Part shown: piece after piece, positions 36,479 to 49,115 of the stretch | How the letters are laid out: each line of letters begins with the position of its first letter | Position numbering within the stretch: position 1 is the stretch's first letter | NCBI GenBank assembly: GCA_029718625.1 | Contig: CM056389.1 | Coordinates: forward strand, 18,574,521-18,638,520 | Direction: 5' to 3' | Length of the DNA stretch: 64,000 nucleotides | From: Synaphobranchus kaupii | Lineage: Eukaryota > Chordata > Actinopteri > Anguilliformes > Synaphobranchidae | The notes under the pieces: generated by a model | What the model saw: the letters and a program-made list of their open reading frames with translations, nothing else | Told to the model about the DNA's origin: nothing | The model's database searches: none | Translations under genes and position numbers: made by a program

Positions 36479-39400
36479 AATTCCAATGGATAGTAAATTA
36501 CAGTTACTTCATAACTGCGATTAAATGAGTGAAAAATAATGAAAATTGAGACATTTATGATGAAAAATGTGTTTTGGGGGAACAGGAAAAGACATAAGAC
36601 TATAGTCTTATGTCCAAAAAAGGGTCAGAAAATATAAATAGCTTTTTTTGATCCCAATGGATAGTAAATTACAGTTACTTCATAACTGCGATGAAATGAG
36701 TGAAAACTAATGAAAATTGAGACATTTATGATGAAAAATGTGTTTTGGGGAACAGGAAAAGACATAAGACTATAGTCTTATGTCCAAAAAAGGGTCAGAA
36801 AATATAAATAGCTTTTTTTGATCCCAATGGATAGTAAATTACAGTTACTTCATAACTGCGATGAAATGAGTGAAAACTAATGAAAATTGAGACATTTATG
36901 ATGAAAAATGTGTTTTGGGGAACAGGAAAAGACATAAGACTATAGTCTTATGTCCAAAAAAGGGTCAGAAAATAAAAATAGCTTTTTTTATTCCAATGGA
37001 TAGTAAATTACAGTTACTTCATAACTGCGATTAAATGAGTGAAAAATAATGAAAATTGAGACATTTATGATGAAAAATGTGTTTTGGGGAACAGGAAAAG
37101 ACATAAGACTAAAGTCTTATGTTCAAAAAAGGGGTCAGAAAATAAAAATAGCTTTTTTTGATTCCATTGGATAGTAAATTACAGTTACTTAATAACTGCG
37201 ATGAAATGAGTGAAAACTAATGAAAATTGAGACATTTATGATGAAAAATGTGTTTTGGGGAACAGGAAAATACATAAGACTATAGTCTTATGTCCAAAAA
37301 ACGGTCAGAAAATAAAAATAGCTTTTTTTTTATTCCAATGGATAGTAAATTACAGTTACTTCATAACTGTGATGAAATGAGTGAAAACTAATGAAAATTG
37401 AGACATTTATGATGAAAAATGTGTTTTGGGGAACAGGAAAAGACATAAGACTATAGTCTTATGTCCAAAAAAGGGTCAGAAAATAAAAATAGCTTTTTTT
37501 GATTCCAATTGATAGTAAATTACAGTTACTTCATAACTACGATTAAATGAGTGAAAAATAATGAAAATTGAGACATTTATGATGAAAAATGTGTTTTGGG
37601 GAACAGGAAAAGACATAAGACTATAGTCTTATGTCCAAAAAAGGGTCAGAAAATAAAAATAGCTTTTTTTGATCCCAATGGATAGTAAATTACAGTTACT
37701 TCATAACTGCGATTAAATGAGTGAAAAATAATGAAAATTGAGACATTTATGATGAAAAATGTGTTTTGGGGAACAGGAAAAGACATAAGACTATAGTCTT
37801 ATGTCCAAAAAAGGGTCAGAAAATAAAAATAGCTTTTTTTGATTCCAATGGATAGTAAATTACAGTTACTTCATAACTGCGATGAAATGAGTGAAATATA
37901 ATGAAAATTGAGACATTTATGATGAAAAATGTGTTTTGGGGAACAGGAAAAGACATAAGACTATAGTCTCATGTCCAAAAAACGGTCAGAAAATAAAAAT
38001 AGCTTTTTTTTATTCCAATGGATAGTAAATTACAGTTACTTCATAACTGCGATGAAATGAGTGAAAAATAATGAAAATTGAGACATTTATGATGAAAAAT
38101 GTGTTTTGGGGAACAGGAAAAGACATAAGACTATAGTCTTATGTCCAAAAAAGGGTCAGAAAATAAAAATAGCTTTTTTTGATCCCAATGGATATTAAAT
38201 TACAGTTACATCATAACTGCAATGAAATGAGTGAAAAATAATTAAATTTGAGACATTTATGATGAAAAATGTGTTTTGGGGAACAGGAAAAGACATAAGA
38301 CTATAGTCTCATGTCCAAAAAAACGGTCAGAAAATAAAAATAGCTTTTTTTTATTCCAATTGATAGTAAATTACAGTTACTTCATAACTGCGATGAAATG
38401 AGTGAAATATAATGAAAATTGAGACATTTATGATGAAAAATGTGTTTTGGGGAACAGGAAAAAACATAAGACTATAGTCTCATGTCCAAAAAACGGTCAG
38501 AAAATAAAAATAGCTTTTTTTTATTCCAATTGATAGTAAATTACAGTTACTTCATAACTGCGATTAAATGAGTGAAAAATAATGAAAATTGAGACATTTA
38601 TGATGAAAAATGTGTTTTGGGGAACAGGAAAAGACATAAGACTATAGTCTTATGTCCAAAAAAGGGTCAGAAAATATAAATAGCTTTTTTTGATCCCAAT
38701 GGATAGTAAATTACAGTTACTTCATAACTGCGATGAAATGAGTGAAAACTAATGAAAATTGAGACATTTATGATGAAAAATGTGTTTTGGGGAACAGGAA
38801 AAGACATAAGACTATAGTCTTATGTCCAAAAAAGGGTCAGAAAATATAAATAGCTTTTTTTGATCCCAATGGATAGTAAATTACAGTTACTTCATAACTG
38901 CGATGAAATGAGTGAAAACTAATGAAAATTGAGACATTTATGATGAAAAATGTGTTTTGGGGAACAGGAAAAGACATAAGACTATAGTCTTATGTCCAAA
39001 AAAGGGTCAGAAAATAAAAATAGCTTTTTTTTATTCCAATGGATAGTAAATTACAGTTACTTCATAACTGCGATTAAATGAGTGAAAAATAATGAAAATT
39101 GAGACATTTATGATGAAAAATGTGTTTTGGGGAACAGGAAAAGACATAAGACTAAAGTCTTATGTTCAAAAAAGGGTCAGAAAATAAAAATAGCTTTTTT
39201 TGATTCCATTGGATAGTAAATTACAGTTACTTAATAACTGCGATGAAATGAGTGAAAACTAATGAAAATTGAGACATTTATGATGAAAAATGTGTTTTGG
39301 GGAACAGGAAAATACATAAGACTATAGTCTTATGTCCAAAAAACGGTCAGAAAATAAAAATAGCTTTTTTTTTATTCCAATGGATAGTAAATTACAGTTA

Positions 39401-42400
39401 CTTCATAACTGTGATGAAATGAGTGAAAACTAATGAAAATTGAGACATTTATGATGAAAAATGTGTTTTGGGGAACAGGAAAAGACATAAGACTATAGTC
39501 TTATGTCCAAAAAAGGGTCAGAAAATAAAAATAGCTTTTTTTATTCCAATGGATAGTAAATTACAGTTACTTCATAACTGCGATTAAATGAGTGAAAAAT
39601 AATGAAAATTGAGACATTTATGATGAAAAATGTGTTTTGGGGAACAGGAAAAGACATAAGACTAAAGTCTTATGTTCAAAAAAGGGTCAGAAAATAAAAA
39701 TAGCTTTTTTTGATTCCATTGGATAGTAAATTACAGTTACTTAATAACTGCGATGAAATGAGTGAAAACTAATGAAAATTGAGACATTTATGATGAAAAA
39801 TGTGTTTTGGGGAACAGGAAAATACATAAGACTATAGTCTTATGTCCAAAAAACGGTCAGAAAATAAAAATAGCTTTTTTTTTATTCCAATGGATAGTAA
39901 ATTACAGTTACTTCATAACTGTGATGAAATGAGTGAAAACTAATGAAAATTGAGACATTTATGATGAAAAATGTGTTTTGGGGAACAGGAAAAGACATAA
40001 GACTATAGTCTTATGTCCAAAAAAGGGTCAGAAAATAAAAATAGCTTTTTTTTGATTCCAATTGATAGTAAAATTACAGTTACTTCATAACTACGATTAA
40101 ATGAGTGAAAAATAATGAAAATTGAGACATTTATGATGAAAAATGTGTTTTGGGGAACAGGAAAAGACATAAGACTATAGTCTTATGTCCAAAAAAGGGT
40201 CAGAAAATAAAAATAGCTTTTTTGATCCCAATGGATAGTAAATTACAGTTACTTCATAACTGCGATTAAATGAGTGAAAAATAATGAAAATTGAGACATT
40301 TATGATGAAAAATGTGTTTTGGGGGAACACAGGAAAAGACATAAGACTATAGTCTTATGTCCAAAAAAGGGTCAGAAAATAAAAATAGCTTTTTTTGATT
40401 CCAATGGATAGTAAATTACAGTTACTTCATAACTGCGATGAAATGAGTGAAATATAATGAAAATTGAGACATTTATGATGAAAAATGTGTTTTGGGGAAC
40501 AGGAAAAGACATAAGACTATAGTCTCATGTCCAAAAAACGGTCAGAAAATAAAAATAGCTTTTTTTTATTCCAATGGATAGTAAATTACAGTTACTTCAT
40601 AACTGCGATGAAATGAGTGAAAAATAATGAAAATTGAGACATTTATGATGAAAAATGTGTTTTGGGGAACAGGAAAAGACATAAGACTATAGTCTTATGT
40701 CCAAAAAAGGGTCAGAAAATAAAAATAGCTTTTTTTGATCCCAATGGATATTAAATTACAGTTACATCATAACTGCAATGAAATGAGTGAAAAATAATTA
40801 AATTTGAGACATTTATGATGAAAAATGTGTTTTGGGGAACAGGAAAAGACATAAGACTATAGTCTCATGTCCAAAAAACGGTCAGAAAATAAAAATAGCT
40901 TTTTTTTATTCCAATTGATAGTAAATTACAGTTACTTCATAACTGCGATGAAATGAGTGAAATATAATGAAAATTGAGACATTTATGATGAAAAATGTGT
41001 TTTGGGGAACAGGAAAAAACATAAGACTATAGTCTCATGTCCAAAAAACGGTCAGAAAATAAAAATAGCTTTTTTTTATTCCAATTGATAGTAAATTACA
41101 GTTACTTCATAACTGCGATTAAATGAGTGAAAAATAATGAAAATTGAGACATTTATGATGAAAAATGTGTTTTGGGGAACAGGAAAAGACATAAGACTAT
41201 AGTCTTATGTCCAAAAAAGGGTCAGAAAATATAAATAGCTTTTTTTGATCCCAATGGATAGTAAATTACAGTTACTTCATAACTGCGATGAAATGAGTGA
41301 AAACTAATGAAAATTGAGACATTTATGATGAAAAATGTGTTTTGGGGAACAGGAAAAGACATAAGACTATAGTCTTATGTCCAAAAAAGGGTCAGAAAAT
41401 ATAAATAGCTTTTTTTGATCCCAATGGATAGTAAATTACAGTTACTTCATAACTGCGATGAAATGAGTGAAAACTAATGAAAATTGAGACATTTATGATG
41501 AAAAATGTGTTTTGGGGAACAGGAAAAGACATAAGACTATAGTCTTATGTCCAAAAAAGGGTCAGAAAATAAAAATAGCTTTTTTTTATTCCAATGGATA
41601 GTAAATTACAGTTACTTCATAACTGCGATTAAATGAGTGAAAAATAATGAAAATTGAGACATTTATGATGAAAAATGTGTTTTGGGGAACAGGAAAAGAC
41701 ATAAGACTAAAGTCTTATGTTCAAAAAAGGGTCAGAAAATAAAAATAGCTTTTTTTGATTCCATTGGATAGTAAATTACAGTTACTTAATAACTGCGATG
41801 AAATGAGTGAAAACTAATGAAAATTGAGACATTTATGATGAAAAATGTGTTTTGGGGAACAGGAAAATACATAAGACTATAGTCTTATGTCCAAAAAACG
41901 GTCAGAAAATAAAAATAGCTTTTTTTTTATTCCAATGGATAGTAAATTACAGTTACTTCATAACTGTGATGAAATGAGTGAAAACTAATGAAAATTGAGA
42001 CATTTATGATGAAAAAATGTGTTTTGGGGAACAGGAAAAGACATAAGACTATAGTCTTATGTCCAAAAAAGGGTCAGAAAATAAAAATAGCTTTTTTTGA
42101 TTCCAATTGATAGTAAATTACAGTTACTTCATAACTACGATTAAATGAGTGAAAAATAATGAAAATTGAGACATTTATGATGAAAAATGTGTTTTGGGGA
42201 ACAGGAAAAGACATAAGACTATAGTCTTATGTCCAAAAAAGGGTCAGAAAATAAAAATAGCTTTTTTTGATCCCAATGGATAGTAAATTACAGTTACTTC
42301 ATAACTGCGATTAAATGAGTGAAAAATAATGAAAATTGAGACATTTATGATGAAAAATGTGTTTTGGGGAACAGGAAAAGACATAAGACTATAGTCTTAT

Positions 42401-45400
42401 GTCCAAAAAAGGGTCAGAAAATAAAAATAGCTTTTTTTGATTCCAATGGATAGTAAATTACAGTTACTTCATAACTGCGATGAAATGAGTGAAATATAAT
42501 GAAAATTGAGACATTTATGATGAAAAATGTGTTTTGGGGAACAGGAAAAGACATAAGACTATAGTCTCATGTCCAAAAAACGGTCAGAAAATAAAAATAG
42601 CTTTTTTTTATTCCAATGGATAGTAAATTACAGTTACTTCATAACTGCGATGAAATGAGTGAAAACTAATGAAAATTGAGACATTTATGATGAAAAATGT
42701 GTTTTGGGGAACAGGAAAAGACATAAGACTATAGTCTTATGTCCAAAAAAGGGTCAGAAAATAAAAATAGCTTTTTTTTATTCCAATGGATAGTAAATTA
42801 CAGTTACTTCATAACTGCGATGAAATGAGTGAAAAATAATGAAAATTGAGACATTTATAATGAAAAAATGTGTTTTGGGGAACAGGAAAAGACATAAGAC
42901 TATAGTCTTATGTCCAAAAAAGGGTCAGAAAATAAAAATAGCTTTTTTTGATCCCAATGGATATTAAATTACAGTTACATCATAACTGCAATGAAATGAG
43001 TGAAAAATAATTAAATTTGAGACATTTATGATGAAAAATGTGTTTTGGGGAACAGGAAAAGACATAAGACTATAGTCTCATGTCCAAAAAACGGTCAGAA
43101 AATAAAAATAGCTTTTTTTTATTCCAATTGATAGTAAATTACAGTTACTTCATAACTGCGATGAAATGAGTGAAATATAATGAAAATTGAGACATTTATG
43201 ATGAAAAATGTGTTTTGGGGAACAGGAAAAAACATAAGACTATAGTCTCATGTCCAAAAAAACGGTCAGAAAATAAAAATAGCTTTTTTTTATTCCAATT
43301 GATAGTAAATTACAGTTACTTCATAACTGCGATGAAATGAGTGAAAACTAATGAAAATTGAGACATTTATGATGAAAAATGTGTTTTGGGGAACAGGAAA
43401 AGATATAAGACTATAGTCTTATGTCCAAAAAAGGGTCAGAAAATAAAAATAGCTTTTTTTTATTCCAATGGATAGTAAATTACAGTTACTTCATAACTGC
43501 GATTAAATGAGTGAAAAATAATGAAAATTGAGACATTTATGATGAAAAATGTGTTTTGGGGAACAGGAAAAGACATAAGACTATAGTCTTATGTCCAAAA
43601 AAGGGTCAGAAAATAAAAATAGCTTTTTTTGATCCCAATGGATAGTAAATTACAGTTACATCCTAACTGCAATGAAATGAGTGAAAAATAATTAAATTTG
43701 AGACATTTATGATGAAAAATGTGTTTTGGGGAACAGGAAAAGACATGACTATAGTCTTATGTCCAAAAAAGGGTCAGAAAATATAAATAGCTTTTTTTGA
43801 TCCCAATGGATAGTAAATTACAGTTACTTCATAACTGCGATGAAATGAGTGAAAAATAATGAAAATTGAGACATTTATAATGAAAAATGTGTTTTGGGGA
43901 ACAGGAAAAGACATAAGACTATAGTCTTATGTCCAAAAAAGGGTCAGAAAATAAAAATAGCTTTTTTTTATTCCAATGGATAGTAAATTACAGTTACTTC
44001 ATAACTGCGATGAAATGAGTGAAAACTAATGAAAATTGAGACATTTATGATGAAAAAATGTGTTTTGGGGAACAGGAAAAGACATAAGACTATAGTCTTA
44101 TGTCCAAAAAAGGGTCAGAAAATAAAAATAGCTTTTTTTGATCCCAATGGATAGTAAATAACAGTTACTTCATAACTGCGATTAAATGAGTGAAAAATAA
44201 TGAAAATTGAGACATTTATGATGAAAAATGTGTTTTGGGGAACAGGAAAAGACATAAGACTATAGTCTTATGTCCAAAAAAGGGTCAGAAAATATAAATA
44301 GCTTTTTTTGATCCCAATGGATAGTAAATTACAGTTACTTCATAACTGCGATGAAATGAGTGAAAACTAATGAAAATTGAGACATTTATGATGAAAAATG
44401 TGTTTTGGGGAACAGGAAAAGACATAAGACTATAGTCTTATGTCCAAAAAAGGGTCAGAAAATAAAAATAGCTTTTTTTTATTCCAATGGATAGTAAATT
44501 ACAGTTACTTCATAACTGCGATGAAATGAGTGAAAACTAATGAAAATTGAGACATTTATGATGAAAAAATGTGTTTTGGGGAACAGGAAAAGACATAAGA
44601 CTATAGTCTTATGTCCAAAAAAGGGTCAGGAAATAAAAATAGCTTTTTTTGATTCCAATGGATAGTAAATTACAGTTACTTCATAACTGCGATGAAATGA
44701 GTGAAAAATAATGAAAATTGAGACATTTATGATGAAAAATGTGTTTTGGGGAACAGGAAAAGACATAAGACTAAAGTCTTATGTTCAAAAAAGGGTCAGA
44801 AAATAAAAATAGCTTTTTTTGATTCCAATGGATAGTAAATTACAGTTACTTCATAACTGCAATGAAATGAGTGAAAACTAATGAAAATTGAGACATTTAT
44901 GATGAAAAATGTGTTTTGGGGAACAGGAAAAGACATAAGACTATAGTCTTATGTGCAAAAAAGGGTCAGAAAATAAAAATAGCTTTTTTAAATTCCAATG
45001 GATAGTAAATTACAGTTACTTCATAACTGCGATGAAATGAGTGAAATATAATGAAAATTGAGACATTTATGATGAAAAATGTGTTTTGGGGAACAGGAAA
45101 AGACATAAGACTATAGTCTTATGTCCAAAAAAGGGTCAGAAAATAAAAATAGCTTTTTTTGATCCCAATGGATAGTAAATTACAGTTACTTCATAACTGC
45201 AATGAAATGAGTGAAAAATAATGAAAATTGAGACATTTATGATGAAAAAATGTGTTTTGGGGAACAGGAAAAGACATAAGACTATAGTCTTATGTCCAAA
45301 AAAGGGTCAGAAAATAAAAATAGCTTTTTTTGATTCCAATGGATAGTAAATTACAGTTACTTCATAACTGTGATGAAATGAGTGAAATATAATGAAAATT

Positions 45401-48400
45401 GAGACATTTATGATGAAAAATGTGTTTTGGGGAACAGGAAAAAACATAAGACTATAGTCTCATGTCCAAAAAACGGTCAGAAAATAAAAATAGCTTTTTT
45501 TTATTCCAATTGATAGTAAATTACAGTTACTTCATAACTGCGATGAAATGAGTGAAATATAATGAAAATTGAGACATTTATGATGAAAAATGTGTTTTGG
45601 GGAACAGGAAAAAACATAAGACTATAGTCTCATGTCCAAAAAAACGGTCAGAAAATAAAAATAGCTTTTTTTTATTCCAATTGATAGTAAATTACAGTTA
45701 CTTCATAACTGCGATGAAATGAGTGAAAACTAATGAAAATTGAGACATTTATGATGAAAAATGTGTTTTGGGGAACAGGAAAAGATATAAGACTATAGTC
45801 TTATGTCCAAAAAAGGGTCAGAAAATAAAAATAGCTTTTTTTTGATCCCAATGGATAGTAAATTATAGTTACATCCTAACTGCAATGAAATGAGTGAAAA
45901 AATAATTAAATTTGAGACATTTATGATGAAAAATGTGTTTTGGGGAACAGGAAAAGACATAAGACTATAGTCTTATGTCCAAAAAAGGGTCAGAAAATAT
46001 AAATAGCTTTTTTTGATCCCAATGGATAGTAAATTACAGTTACTTCATAACTGCGATGAAATGAGTGAAAAATAATGAAAATTGAGACATTTATAATGAA
46101 AAATGTGTTTTGGGGAACAGGAAAAGACATAAGACTATAGTCTTATGTCCAAAAAAGGGTCAGAAAATAAAAATAGCTTTTTTTTATTCCAATGGATAGT
46201 AAATTACAGTTACTTCATAACTGCGATGAAATGAGTGAAAACTAATGAAAATTGAGACATTTATGATGAAAAAATGTGTTTTGGGGAACAGGAAAAGACA
46301 TAAGACTATAGTCTTATGTCCAAAAAAGGGTCAGAAAATAAAAATAGCTTTTTTTGATCCCAATGGATAGTAAATTACAGTTACTTCATAACTGCGATGA
46401 AATGAGTGAAAACTAATGAAAATTGAGACATTTATGATGAAAAATGTGTTTTGGGGAACAGGAAAAGACATAAGACTATAGTCTTATGTCCAAAAAAGGG
46501 TCAGAAAATAAAAATAGCTTTTTTTTTATTCCAATGGATAGTAAATTACAGTTACTTCATAACTGCGATGAAATGAGTGAAAAATAATGAAAATTGAGAC
46601 ATTTATGATGAAAAATGTGTTTTGGGGAACAGGAAAAGACATAAGACTAAAGTCTTATGTTCAAAAAAGGGTCAGAAAATAAAAATAGCTTTTTTTGATT
46701 CCAATGGATAGTAAATTACAGTTACTTCATAACTGCAATGAAATGAGTGAAAACTAATGAAAATTGAGACATTTATGATGAAAAATGTGTTTTGGGGAAC
46801 AGGAAAAGACATAAGACTAAAGTCTTATGTTCAAAAAAGGGTCAGAAAATAAAAATAGCTTTTTTTGATTCCATTGGATAGTAAATTACAGTTACTTAAT
46901 AACTGCGATGAAATGAGTGAAAACTAATGAAAATTGAGACATTTATGATGAAAAATGTGTTTTTGGGGAACAGGAAAAGACATAAGACTATAGTCTTATG
47001 TCCAAAAAAGGGTCAGAAAATAAAAATAGCTTTTTTTGATTCCAATGGATAGTAAATTACAGTTACTTCATAACTGCGATGAAATGAGTGAAATATAATG
47101 AAAATTGAGACATTTATGATGAAAAATGTGTTTTGGGGAACAGGAAAAGACATAAGACTATAGTCTCATGTCCAAAAAAACGGTCAGAAAATAAAAATAG
47201 CTTTTTTTTATTCCAATGGATAGTAAATTACAGTTACTTCATAACTGCGATGAAATGAGTGAAAACTAATGAAAATTGAGACATTTATGATGAAAAATGT
47301 GTTTTGGGGAACAGGAAAAGACATAAGACTATAGTCTTATGTCCAAAAAAGGGTCAGAAAATAAAAATAGCTTTTTTTTATTCCAATGGATAGTAAATTA
47401 CAGTTACTTCATAACTGCGATGAAATGAGTGAAAAATAATGAAAATTGAGACATTTATAATGAAAAATGTGTTTTGGGGAACAGGAAAAGACATAAGACT
47501 ATAGTCTTATGTCCAAAAAAGGGTCAGAAAATAAAAATAGCTTTTTTTGATCCCAATGGATATTAAATTACAGTTACATCATAACTGCAATGAAATGAGT
47601 GAAAAATAATTAAATTTGAGACATTTATGATGAAAAATGTGTTTTGGGGAACAGGAAAAGACATAAGACTATAGTCTCATGTCCAAAAAACGGTCAGAAA
47701 ATAAAAATAGCTTTTTTTTATTCCAATTGATAGTAAATTACAGTTACTTCATAACTGCGATGAAATGAGTGAAAACTAATGAAAATTGAGACATTTATGA
47801 TGAAAAATGTGTTTTGGGGAACAGGAAAATACATAAGACTATAGTCTTATGTCCAAAAAACGGTCAGAAAATAAAAATAGCTTTTTTTTTATTCCAATGG
47901 ATAGTAAATTACAGTTACTTCATAACTGTGATGAAATGAGTGAAAACTAATGAAAATTGAGACATTTATGATGAAAAATGTGTTTTGGGGAACAGGAAAA
48001 GACATAAGACTATAGTCTTATGTCCAAAAAAGGGTCAGAAAATAAAAATAGCTTTTTTTGATTCCAATTGATAGTAAATTACAGTTACTTCATAACTACG
48101 ATTAAATGAGTGAAAAATAATGAAAATTGAGACATTTATGATGAAAAATGTGTTTTGGGGAACAGGAAAAGACATAAGACTATAGTCTTATGTCCAAAAA
48201 AGGGTCAGAAAATAAAAATAGCTTTTTTTGATCCCAATGGATAGTAAATTACAGTTACTTCATAACTGCGATTAAATGAGTGAAAAAATAATGAAAATTG
48301 AGACATTTATGATGAAAAATGTGTTTTGGGGAACAGGAAAAGACATAAGACTATAGTCTTATGTCCAAAAAAGGGTCAGAAAATAAAAATAGCTTTTTTT

Positions 48401-48500
48401 GATTCCAATGGATAGTAAATTACAGTTACTTCATAACTGCGATGAAATGAGTGAAATATAATGAAAATTGAGACATTTATGATGAAAAATGTGTTTTGGG
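36471..48500 (+). repeat. Homogeneous ~170-bp satellite array, forward orientation
   Basis: About 70 monomers. The consensus carries the dyad CATAAGACTATAGTCTTATG (24 bp symmetric when the flanking GA/TC are included), followed by TCCAAAAAAGGGTCAG, TAGCTTTTTTTGATTCCAAT, ACAGTTACTTCATAACTGCG, AATGAAAATTGAGACATTTA and GTTTTGGGGAACAGG. A variant monomer with GATCCCAATGGATATTAAAT recurs at 38,181, 40,737, 42,950 and 47,549. The distances are 15, 13 and 27 monomers, showing multi-monomer higher-order repeats with internal gain or loss. The array is cut by the assembly gap. Confidence 0.97.
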
Positions 48501-49000
48501 NNNNNNNNNNNNNNNNNNNNNNNNNNNNNNNNNNNNNNNNNNNNNNNNNNNNNNNNNNNNNNNNNNNNNNNNNNNNNNNNNNNNNNNNNNNNNNNNNNNN
48601 NNNNNNNNNNNNNNNNNNNNNNNNNNNNNNNNNNNNNNNNNNNNNNNNNNNNNNNNNNNNNNNNNNNNNNNNNNNNNNNNNNNNNNNNNNNNNNNNNNNN
48701 NNNNNNNNNNNNNNNNNNNNNNNNNNNNNNNNNNNNNNNNNNNNNNNNNNNNNNNNNNNNNNNNNNNNNNNNNNNNNNNNNNNNNNNNNNNNNNNNNNNN
48801 NNNNNNNNNNNNNNNNNNNNNNNNNNNNNNNNNNNNNNNNNNNNNNNNNNNNNNNNNNNNNNNNNNNNNNNNNNNNNNNNNNNNNNNNNNNNNNNNNNNN
48901 NNNNNNNNNNNNNNNNNNNNNNNNNNNNNNNNNNNNNNNNNNNNNNNNNNNNNNNNNNNNNNNNNNNNNNNNNNNNNNNNNNNNNNNNNNNNNNNNNNNN
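48501..49000. other. Assembly gap (500 N)
   Basis: Exactly 500 N, a typical placeholder. Left is satellite; right is the interior of a retroviral pro-pol region. The true missing sequence must include at least the rest of that provirus if the join is correct, so the real gap is probably several kilobases or more. Confidence 0.98.
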
Positions 49001-49115
49001 TTATGAGAATATCAATTCGTGGTTCATTTGTGGCACAGCTGGATGTTATAGATAACATTTCCTTTGCTTCACACTCTCCCTCTGCTCCTACGGGTGTAGG
49101 ATTCTCAAGGCATCC
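49001..49115 (-). pseudogene. Start of endogenous retrovirus pro-pol, cut by the gap
   Basis: This is the reading frame immediately after the gag stop. It stays open for 38 codons to the gap, in the same frame as the nucleocapsid part of gag. The last visible residues include an EPRI-type start like that of retroviral proteases of the gamma/epsilon-like group. The active-site region lies in the gap. A pro-pol continuing in frame after a TAG suggests expression by stop-codon readthrough rather than frameshifting. Confidence 0.55.

Noticed and set aside
31301..48500. CRISPR array
   Set aside because: Repeats are ~170 bp, directly abutting and without unique spacers, in a vertebrate genome; it is a satellite.
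31301..48500. CENP-B box in the satellite
   Set aside because: I looked for the TTCG...A..CGGG pattern in the consensus and its main variants and did not find it.
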